Source: Balneolaceae bacterium (GTDB taxonomy: Bacteria > Bacteroidota > Rhodothermia > Balneolales > Balneolaceae). Taken from it: a stretch of 64,000 nt of DNA. Position numbers and translations under genes: made by a program. The first letter of the stretch is position 1; every line of letters starts with the position of its first letter. Below the pieces are notes generated by a model that was not told the origin of the DNA, made no database searches, and saw only the letters and a program-made list of their open reading frames with translations. The stretch lies in contig JAGYJQ010000002.1 of the NCBI GenBank assembly GCA_018401935.1, positions 216,729-280,728 of the forward strand, read 5' to 3'. Positions 54,749 to 61,950 of this stretch are shown here, one piece after another.

Positions 54749-56107
54749 ATGAACGACAAGGTAGCTTCACCTGATTTTCGATCAGAGGGCGACTTAAATG
54801 CTACCCCAAATCGTCAGCAGTGGCAGACAACCTTAGACCATAAGAAGGCGAGTAACACCATCCAGCGAGATGCTGCTGTTTTTTTCCACCAATCCCTTTC
54901 AACTCCTTGTCTCGATAGTATCGAAAAAGCTAAGGGTACTCTTATTACTACCGAAGATGGGCGTGAAATGTTGGATTTCCACGGAAATTATGTTCATAAT
55001 CTGGGTTTTAGTCATCCTGCGGTAGTTCAGGCACTTAAGAATCAACTCGATGAATTGAGTTTTTGTACTCGCAGATACACCAACCAAAAAACCGTTGAGT
55101 TAGCTGAAAAACTTGTAGGCTACTCTAAGGGAGAACTAAGTAGAGTTCTCTTTGCGCCTGGTGGAGCAGAGGCGATGAGCATGGCTATGAAAATTGCCCG
55201 AATGCATACCGGACGATTTAAAACAATCTCGCTATGGGATTCTTTCCATGGTGCTACTTTAGATACGATCTCTATAGGTGGGGAAGCCATATTCCGCAAT
55301 CAAATAGGTCCACTTTTAACCGGGCAGGAGCATGCCCCACCTCCTAACCCAAGTAGTTGTCCATTTAACTGTGGGCAAAGTTGTAATTTACAATGCGCTA
55401 ACTACATTGAGTATATACTAGAAAAAGAAGGGGATATTTGTGCAGTCATCGCCGAAACTATACGATCCACTCCCTTCATACCTCCTAAGGACTATTGGAA
55501 AAAAGTCAGGCAAGCCTGTGACAAGCACGGTGCCTTACTCATTTTAGATGAAATACCTCATGCTCTTGGCCGAACCGGTAGAATGTTCACTTTCCAACAT
55601 TATGGCATTACTCCCGACATGGTGGTTCTGGGCAAAGGCTTAGGAGCTGGCATTGTCCCTTTTGCGGCTGTTCTAGGAAAGGAAGAGTTGAATGAATCCA
55701 TTTCAGAACGTGCAATTGGCCATTTTACTCATGAAAAAAGTCCTATTGCTAGTGCTGCCGCGCTTGCCATGCTGGAGGTAATTGAAAAAGAGCATTTACT
55801 CGAACATGTTGTGCAAATGGAATCCTACATTGCACAAGAATATTTTCCTCAATTAAGAGAGATATCATGGGTACATGATACACGTATTTTGGGCTTAATG
55901 ATTGGGATTGAATTACGAGATCCTAGCACCAAAGAAAAGGCGGTAGACTTGGCTGAGAAAGTTATGTATACCTGCATGACCAATGGACTTAACTTCAAAC
56001 TATCTATGGGTTCAACCATTAATTTGACTCCACCTATGAGTGTGAGCAAAGCTGAGATTGACCAAGCATTTACTATAATTAGTAACGCACTAAACGACAT
56101 CGCATAA
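54749..56107 (+). CDS. pbfA: Probable (R)-1-hydroxy-2-aminoethylphosphonate ammonia-lyase (PbfA-type)
   Basis: This 452-residue class III aminotransferase-fold PLP enzyme shows SEGDLNATPNRQQW near the N-terminus, FFHQSLSTPCL, LDFHGNYVHNLGFSHP, FAPGGAEAMSMAMKIARM, LDEIPHALGRTGRM and the PLP lysine in VLGKGLGAGIVPFA. This set, together with an upstream phosphonatase-like gene, matches PbfA, which eliminates ammonia from the hydroxylated aminophosphonate to give phosphonoacetaldehyde. The match is from memory, not a search. A four-cysteine stretch CPFNCGQSCNLQCA (about 209-222, Cys at every fourth residue) is notable. The alternative is an ordinary aminotransferase. It is coupled to the upstream gene (1-bp spacer). 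Confidence 0.68.
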   Translation: MNDKVASPDFRSEGDLNATPNRQQWQTTLDHKKASNTIQRDAAVFFHQSLSTPCLDSIEKAKGTLITTEDGREMLDFHGNYVHNLGFSHPAVVQALKNQLDELSFCTRRYTNQKTVELAEKLVGYSKGELSRVLFAPGGAEAMSMAMKIARMHTGRFKTISLWDSFHGATLDTISIGGEAIFRNQIGPLLTGQEHAPPPNPSSCPFNCGQSCNLQCANYIEYILEKEGDICAVIAETIRSTPFIPPKDYWKKVRQACDKHGALLILDEIPHALGRTGRMFTFQHYGITPDMVVLGKGLGAGIVPFAAVLGKEELNESISERAIGHFTHEKSPIASAAALAMLEVIEKEHLLEHVVQMESYIAQEYFPQLREISWVHDTRILGLMIGIELRDPSTKEKAVDLAEKVMYTCMTNGLNFKLSMGSTINLTPPMSVSKAEIDQAFTIISNALNDIA

Positions 56108-56176
56108 TATTATCATTCGACAAGACCTCGTACGCTCATAACAGGCCCCTTTATTTAACTTACCTAAAGCAACACT

Positions 56177-57466
56177 ATGAATAGTAAAATTACCCAATGG
56201 TTACAAAACCAACATCAGGTTGTGTTTAGTTTATATGCCACCCTGGTAGCTTTTTCTACCTACGCATGTATGTACGCTTTTCGGAAACCATTTACCGTTG
56301 CGGCTTTTGAAGGGGTTGATCTTTGGGGGCTCGAATTAAAAACCGTATTTATTATTTCTCAAATTTTTGGCTATACCCTGTCTAAGTTTATGGGAATAAA
56401 AGTGGTTTCCGAAATGACGCCACAAAAGCGAGCGCGAACCATACTTTTACTCATTGGGCTTGCCGAAATAGCCCTCTTACTTTTTTGGCTGACTCCTTTG
56501 CCCTATAAGGTGCTGTTCATCTTCTTCAATGGCTTACCCTTAGGTATGGTCTGGGGCTTGGTCTTCGCCTATTTGGAAGGGCGTAAAAATACCGAACTTC
56601 TAGGCGCTGGCCTTAGCGTAAGTTTTATTGTTTCATCTGGGGTTGTTAAAAGCTTTGGGAAATACATTATGCTGGAATGGGGTGTGAGTGAGTTTGCCAT
56701 GCCATTTGTAACCGGCGCCGTTTTTATAATCCCGTTGATTTTGTTCACCTTTTTGCTTCATCAAATTCCACCTCCCACCAAGATAGATGAAGAATTACGA
56801 ACGAAAAGAGCCCCGATGAATAAAGCAGATCGGCTCGCATTTTTCAAAGAATTCGCCGGTGGCATTGTTATGCTCACCCTTATTTATATGTTTCTAACGG
56901 CATTTAGAGACCTTAGAGATAATTATGCCTTAGAAATTTTAGCAGCGGTGGGATTCGTAGATAACGCAGCTATCTTCACCCAAACAGAAGCCCCTATTGC
57001 CCTTATTGTATTAATCGTAATGGCTTCCATCATGCTAATTAAGGACAATCGAAAGGCCCTTATGGTAAATCACTATATTATTCTTTTTGGCATTTTACTT
57101 ATTGGTGGGGCTACCTATCTATTTCAACAAGGATTAATTCCTGCCTATACCTGGATGGTTTTAATTGGTCTTGGCTCCTATTTAGGCTATGTACCATTCA
57201 ACTGTATTTTATTTGACCGGTTTATAGCCACCTACAAGACCATTGCAAATGCGGGGTTCCTAATTTACATATCTGATGCATTTGGCTACCTATCCAGCGT
57301 TGGATTACTTCTTTATAAAAACTTTGGCCAAACAGACATTAGTTGGTACGATTTCTTTGTGAAATTTGCCTATTTCACCACTGTCATTGGGGCCGTTTTG
57401 ACTCTTGCCTCTATTTATTACTTCCATCTACAACAAAAAAAATCACTCCTAAATGAAAAATCATGA
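56177..57466 (+). CDS. DUF5690-like polytopic transporter (major-facilitator type)
   Basis: This 429-residue protein has about 12 hydrophobic helices, beginning VVFSLYATLVAFSTYACMYAFRKPF and including GLPLGMVWGLVFAYLEGR and ILFGILLIGGATYLF. The pattern YACMYAFRKPFTVA is typical of the DUF5690 family of Bacteroidota, distant from organophosphate:phosphate antiporters. In this operon (70 bp after pbfA, before a phosphatase lipoprotein) it is a candidate importer of the phosphonate or phosphoester substrate; this is inference from neighbours. Its stop overlaps the next start as ATGA, indicating translational coupling. Confidence 0.8.
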   Translation: MNSKITQWLQNQHQVVFSLYATLVAFSTYACMYAFRKPFTVAAFEGVDLWGLELKTVFIISQIFGYTLSKFMGIKVVSEMTPQKRARTILLLIGLAEIALLLFWLTPLPYKVLFIFFNGLPLGMVWGLVFAYLEGRKNTELLGAGLSVSFIVSSGVVKSFGKYIMLEWGVSEFAMPFVTGAVFIIPLILFTFLLHQIPPPTKIDEELRTKRAPMNKADRLAFFKEFAGGIVMLTLIYMFLTAFRDLRDNYALEILAAVGFVDNAAIFTQTEAPIALIVLIVMASIMLIKDNRKALMVNHYIILFGILLIGGATYLFQQGLIPAYTWMVLIGLGSYLGYVPFNCILFDRFIATYKTIANAGFLIYISDAFGYLSSVGLLLYKNFGQTDISWYDFFVKFAYFTTVIGAVLTLASIYYFHLQQKKSLLNEKS

Positions 57467-59106
57467 TGTCTAATACCCTACGATACCTCGTGTTCTGTTT
57501 CCTTAGCTTGAGCTTGATACACTGTTCAAGCTCAAGCAATGATCACCGTGTTCAGCATGTCATTGTAATTGGAATTGATGGTTTAAGCCCAGATGGAGTG
57601 CAGAAAGCATCTACTCCAAATCTTGATATCATGATACAGAATGGAGCTAGCTCTATGCATGCTCGAGGTGTAATTCCAACCTCTAGTAGTCCAAATTGGG
57701 CTTCTATGATAATGGGAGCGGGTCCGGAACAACATGGTATCACCTCAAATGGCTGGCGGGCAGAACAACATATTTTACCTACCTCGGTGTCAGGTGATGG
57801 AGCCTACTTCCCCACTATTTTTAGAATTATTCAGGACCAAAAGCCTGACTATGAAGTGGGAACCGTATATCACTGGACTGGTTTTCATCATTTATTTAAC
57901 CGCCAGACCCCAGACTATGAAATCAATGGAAGCAGTGAAGATTCAACAACCATTCTAGCTAGAGATTATATTCTATCCAAGAAGCCTAATTTCTTATTTG
58001 TACACATCGACCATGTGGATGGAGCCGGTCATGGGCAAGGGCATGGTTCACCGGCCTACTATGAATCTGTAACAAAGGCGGACTCCCTAATTGGACGTAT
58101 AAGGGATGCTGTAAAGGAGGCTGGAATTTGGGAGGAATCCGTCATCATTGTCTCTTCTGATCACGGTGGGGTTGGTTTTGGTCATGGGGGTGAAAGTTTG
58201 GCAGAAATTGAAATCCCCTGGATCATTGAAGGCAAAGGAATCAAAAAAAATCACTCATTACATTCAACCATTAACACTTTTGACACCCCAGCCACCGCTG
58301 CTTATTTGCTGGGCATACAGCCTCCCCAAGCATGGATTGGCAGACCCGTAATGGAATCATTTATAGGGGAGACTATTCAAAAAAGTCCGTACTCACCCAA
58401 TCATTTTGCTCTGGCACCCGTGATAAGCCCAGACCCAGTGGGTAATGAACCTCCTGGTGGATTGTTTGTAGGAGGCCCCGTCACCATCACAATAGAGAAT
58501 CCAAACGATACGGGCTCAATTTTTTATACCATCGATGGATCAACCCCCAGCCCTCAATCGACTCGGTATTCTCAGCCGATTGAACTAGATAAAAGTGCCG
58601 TTGTACGAACTGTTATTGTCGAAAATAACGCTGTGCGTAGTGAAGAACGACAAGCGTATGTACGAATGATTGAAAATGGAGCTCAAGCGAAGGTTGACTA
58701 CCAGCTTTATTACTTAGAAAATCCCGTAGAATTACCTGATTTTAATCTATTGGAGCCTGTGAGTTCAGGAAAAAGTTATGAAATATCCATTGATGACATA
58801 GAGCTTCCTAGAGAGGAAAATATTGGTATGATTTTTAGCAGTGTTTTGACCATTCCTGAAACCGGAGAGTATACCTTTTATTTGGCTTCGGACGATGGGA
58901 GTAAATTATTTCTCAATAACAACCTGTTAATCGACAATGATGGCGACCATGGCGTAATAGAAAAGGCAGAATCCCTTGAATTAGCCCCAGGCACCTACCC
59001 TATTAAGGTCGAGTGGTTTAATGGTGGCGGAGGCAAGTGGTTAGGAGTATTTATGAAAGGCCCAAATGGTGGCAAACAACTAATTGAACACTCAAATTTT
59101 AACTAA
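57463..59106 (+). CDS. Alkaline-phosphatase-superfamily lipoprotein (nucleotide pyrophosphatase/phosphodiesterase-like) with PA14 module
   Basis: This 547-residue protein has a lipobox Cys at residue 21 (SLIHC), exported and lipid-anchored. The AP-type catalytic domain (about 28-320) has DGLSPDGVQKASTPN, the nucleophile region PTSSSPNWASMIMGAGPEQHG, HIDHVDGAGHGQGHG and SSDHGGVGFGHGG. A chitobiase-like domain follows at about 335-395 (YTIDGSTPSPQSTRYSQPIE). The PA14-type module lies at about 400-545 (YTFYLASDDGSKLFLNNN). It should hydrolyse phosphodiesters or phosphonate esters outside the cell. The final domains are the same types as in the purple acid phosphatase at 51911. Its start overlaps the transporter stop. 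Confidence 0.9.
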   Translation: MMSNTLRYLVFCFLSLSLIHCSSSSNDHRVQHVIVIGIDGLSPDGVQKASTPNLDIMIQNGASSMHARGVIPTSSSPNWASMIMGAGPEQHGITSNGWRAEQHILPTSVSGDGAYFPTIFRIIQDQKPDYEVGTVYHWTGFHHLFNRQTPDYEINGSSEDSTTILARDYILSKKPNFLFVHIDHVDGAGHGQGHGSPAYYESVTKADSLIGRIRDAVKEAGIWEESVIIVSSDHGGVGFGHGGESLAEIEIPWIIEGKGIKKNHSLHSTINTFDTPATAAYLLGIQPPQAWIGRPVMESFIGETIQKSPYSPNHFALAPVISPDPVGNEPPGGLFVGGPVTITIENPNDTGSIFYTIDGSTPSPQSTRYSQPIELDKSAVVRTVIVENNAVRSEERQAYVRMIENGAQAKVDYQLYYLENPVELPDFNLLEPVSSGKSYEISIDDIELPREENIGMIFSSVLTIPETGEYTFYLASDDGSKLFLNNNLLIDNDGDHGVIEKAESLELAPGTYPIKVEWFNGGGGKWLGVFMKGPNGGKQLIEHSNFN

Positions 59107-59113
59107 AGAACTC

Positions 59114-59563
59114 ATGTATAGACTGGCATTCACCCTTATTCTATCCTTTTTTGCACTTTCTAGTGCTCTTTTTGCCCAATTTGCCCCCGAGGAAGAACCC
59201 TACCGGATTGCACTGTTGGGTTGTATCAGAGAATATGAGCCGGCACCCGCGCTATGGAAATATACAGAAATTAATGCCAATCTGGCCCTTTGGGTAGGTG
59301 ATAATATTTATGCGGATACCGAAGATGATCCATCCGTAATTGCTAATGGATACCAAACATTAGGAAATCTAGAAGCCTTTAAAGCGTTTCAATCACAGGT
59401 TCCTTTTCTAGCTACCTGGGACGATCACGACTACGGTGATAACAACGAAAACAAGCATTATGCATTAAAGGAAGAATCCAAACAATTGTTTCGTGAGTTT
59501 TGGAAGCTTGAAGATAAAATCCCAGCTGATCAGAAGGGATTTACTACAGCCACTACGAAGTAA
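59114..59563 (+). CDS. N-terminal fragment of the PhoD-like phosphatase
   Basis: 149 codons with signal peptide and the first metal-binding PhoD motifs (VGDNIYAD, WDDHDYG). The last residues after about 141 are out-of-frame. I chose the start at 59114 because it directly precedes the signal peptide; a longer frame from 59084 overlaps the upstream gene. Confidence 0.7.
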   Translation: MYRLAFTLILSFFALSSALFAQFAPEEEPYRIALLGCIREYEPAPALWKYTEINANLALWVGDNIYADTEDDPSVIANGYQTLGNLEAFKAFQSQVPFLATWDDHDYGDNNENKHYALKEESKQLFREFWKLEDKIPADQKGFTTATTK

Positions 59564-59637
59564 CTCAAGGAGCCACCTTACAATTTATATTCTTAGATGT
59601 ACGATATAACCGAGATGAACCAGGAATTGATGGTGAC

Positions 59638-60819
59638 ATGTTGGGTGAGACTCAATGGGAATGGTTTGAGGAAGAACTCAGGGTTCATGCCGATATTCGA
59701 TTTGTCATATCTGGCAGTCAAATATTGCTTAACAAAGAGACAGGTTCAGAGACGTGGGATAATTACCCAAGTGAAAAAAACCGCCTGTTTCAACTAATCA
59801 AAACAACTGGTGCGGAGGGATTGGTTTTTCTAACCGGAGATCAGCATTACGGTGAGGTTGCCCGACAGGTTGATGTATTGGATTACGATGCCATTGAATT
59901 ACAATTCGCTGGAGTGAATCAGATTGAAGACCCTGAAAAGAATATATACAGAGTCTCTTCCGTAGCTTCCTCACGGGACTCTTATGCTTATTTAGATGTT
60001 TACCCAAAGGATATTGAAACCGACAAGGCTCACATTCAACTTACTATCAAAGGCATAAATGGCCAAAATGAAGTCTCTTATAGGGTAAATCTTGATGAAC
60101 TAAAGCGTAAGGTAGACTACGCTGGACAGCGTAGATTCAAAGACTCCACTACCATTACCGCCAAGCATAATTTTGACCATTTGCACCTACGCTACGCAAA
60201 GAATAATGCCCCTACCCCAGTTTCTACCCGTTTAGAGATGCAAAATGGAACGGGTCAGCTCATTGTCAATGAAACATCCACCTACATTCTTGCTTTATTC
60301 GATGAAGAGGGTAATCGTAGGTCAACCTTTGATACCTTATATTTTGAACAACTGAAACCCATTTCACCCGTAGACTTAGGAAGCAAAAACCTTAAACAGG
60401 GATTACTATATAAATACAAAGAGGGTGAGTACCGTCAAATCCCCACTTTTGCCGAAGAAATTTTAAAACAAGGTGAAATCAGTAACTTACTCATTAACGA
60501 TATCGCAGAGCAATCCGATCATTTTGCGATACAATTTGAAGGGTATATCCGCATCCCAACCGATGGGGCTTACACCTTTACCCTACGCTCGGATGACGGA
60601 TCAAATATGTACCTCCACAACACCTTATTTATCGAAAATGATGGATCCCATAGCGCTAGAAGTAGGTCGAACATTGTAGCGCTAAAAAAAGGACTACATC
60701 CCATCCGAATCGACTATTTTGAGGATTATATGGGGGCTAGTCTTAATCTATTTTGGCAATTAGAAAACCAGCCCGTTGAAAAAGTACCTGCCTCAAGTTA
60801 TTTTTTTCTGATCGATTAA
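59638..60819 (+). CDS. C-terminal fragment of the PhoD-like phosphatase
   Basis: This 393-codon frame carries the second half of the PhoD domain (ISGSQILLN, LTGDQHYGE, VSSVASSRDSYAY) and then the PA14-type module. Coding sense actually begins at about 59535 in this frame, upstream of the Met used here, so 59638 is not a natural start. Confidence 0.7.
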   Translation: MLGETQWEWFEEELRVHADIRFVISGSQILLNKETGSETWDNYPSEKNRLFQLIKTTGAEGLVFLTGDQHYGEVARQVDVLDYDAIELQFAGVNQIEDPEKNIYRVSSVASSRDSYAYLDVYPKDIETDKAHIQLTIKGINGQNEVSYRVNLDELKRKVDYAGQRRFKDSTTITAKHNFDHLHLRYAKNNAPTPVSTRLEMQNGTGQLIVNETSTYILALFDEEGNRRSTFDTLYFEQLKPISPVDLGSKNLKQGLLYKYKEGEYRQIPTFAEEILKQGEISNLLINDIAEQSDHFAIQFEGYIRIPTDGAYTFTLRSDDGSNMYLHNTLFIENDGSHSARSRSNIVALKKGLHPIRIDYFEDYMGASLNLFWQLENQPVEKVPASSYFFLID

Positions 60820-60842
60820 TAAGCTGCTACAGCTAGATTATG

Positions 60843-61931
60843 TTACTGCTCATTTTCTGATGGGTACATGTCCATTTGAATATGAAATCCCGTGCCAAAC
60901 AAGGTATCTGGTTCATAATAATCGGTACTTATAATTTGAGCACCACTTTCTATGGCTGCTTCGAATCTACTGAAATCATTCTCTCTAGCTTCGGTTGTAT
61001 TAGCATCCGAACGTGTGCGTACCATATATCCAAGACTCACCATTTCTTTGATTCGTTCTAGATCTCTGATTGGGTCATTTATAACCATAAAAGAAGCTTC
61101 GGGAGTCCCTTGGGGAGCATTAACAAACATAGCACGACCTTCTAGTGATGGATGCCCTTCAATATATGTTTGCATTTTTCTGTCAGAATGATCCAACAAA
61201 AATAGAATTCTGCCCTTTACTTGCTCTAACAAAGGCCACCCTCGTTCTAAAATAGCTTGCTCTAGGGTCTCAAAATCACCTCGTACTTCGTCGGGGGTGA
61301 GTAATTGAGACTCTGGAATTACTGCCCGAATTTCCTTATCCCAATCTTGGAACGCTTGTTTATCAAATTCTAAAGGTTGCACAAAGGGCTCTGGGCCCGC
61401 TCCACCGTCCTTTGCATTCATCATAATGGTAATGGGTAAATGATTTGGATGCTCCTGAGACCATTGTTGCACCTCCTCCAAACAGGCTACAAAGGTATAG
61501 CATTGTGTTCGGTAGTCCACATCGGGTACATGCAACACTTTAAACCCTGGAGCATTCATTTGCCCTTCAGGGTCAAACACTTCTATATCCACCCCCATTT
61601 TTTTCAGTTCGACATACCCGTAGGGTTGTGAATACATTCCTCCTTCAGGGTCATAGACAACATCGAGTTCTAACTTTCTTATGCCAGCATCTAACTGTTC
61701 ACTTAGACTTGGGAAGCCATATTCCAGCCCCTTAACCGAACCAGGCGCCCTTTCCTCCATAATCTCCTTTAGCACATCATCAATTGGTTTTTTATAACTG
61801 TTGTGCGTCCCTAACACCCGCATATCGGTCATTCGAAGCCCTTTTTGCTCTGAACTTGAGGTTGAATTACAGCCTATTAAAGCTGTTAACGCTATAAACA
61901 AATATGCCGTTACGTTTTTCTTATGAATCAT
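60843..61931 (-). CDS. PI-PLC-like (Ca2+-dependent, phospholipase C1 type) phosphodiesterase lipoprotein
   Basis: This 362-residue protein has a lipobox Cys at residue 21 (TALIGC). The catalytic TIM-barrel starts with VLGTHNSYKKPIDD (catalytic His) and KLELDVVYDPEG, then HVPDVDYRTQCYTF, PITIMMNAKDGG and ILFLLDHSD. This matches the secreted bacterial PI-PLC-C1 type family. It would cleave phosphodiester-linked head groups from lipids, possibly including phosphonolipids, which are common in marine animals; this is inference. It lies 19 bp downstream of the phosphatase at 61951, so both form a leftward operon. Its stop faces the PhoD-like gene stop with a 23-bp gap. Confidence 0.88.
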   Translation of the reverse strand: MIHKKNVTAYLFIALTALIGCNSTSSSEQKGLRMTDMRVLGTHNSYKKPIDDVLKEIMEERAPGSVKGLEYGFPSLSEQLDAGIRKLELDVVYDPEGGMYSQPYGYVELKKMGVDIEVFDPEGQMNAPGFKVLHVPDVDYRTQCYTFVACLEEVQQWSQEHPNHLPITIMMNAKDGGAGPEPFVQPLEFDKQAFQDWDKEIRAVIPESQLLTPDEVRGDFETLEQAILERGWPLLEQVKGRILFLLDHSDRKMQTYIEGHPSLEGRAMFVNAPQGTPEASFMVINDPIRDLERIKEMVSLGYMVRTRSDANTTEARENDFSRFEAAIESGAQIISTDYYEPDTLFGTGFHIQMDMYPSENEQ

Positions 61932-61950
61932 GATCTCTCCTTTGAGTTAT

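Larger units (their letters stand above)
59114..60819 (+). pseudogene. PhoD-like alkaline phosphatase with PA14 module, split by a 1-bp frameshift
   Basis: A signal peptide (start MYRLAFTLILSFF) and the N-terminal catalytic part (GCIREYEPAPALWKY, LWVGDNIYADTEDD, TWDDHDYGDNNENKHYA) are in one frame. The second part (FIFLDVRYNRDEPGIDG, LGETQWEWFEEELRV, FLTGDQHYGEVARQ) and the C-terminal PA14 module (FTLRSDDGSNMYLHN) are in the -1 frame. One extra G in the run at 59536-59538 would restore the sequence GIYYSHYYE and the full PhoD domain. All visible PhoD motifs are otherwise present, so a sequencing error or very recent mutation are both possible. It is the last gene of the rightward operon (start 8 bp after the AP gene stop). 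Confidence 0.85.
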
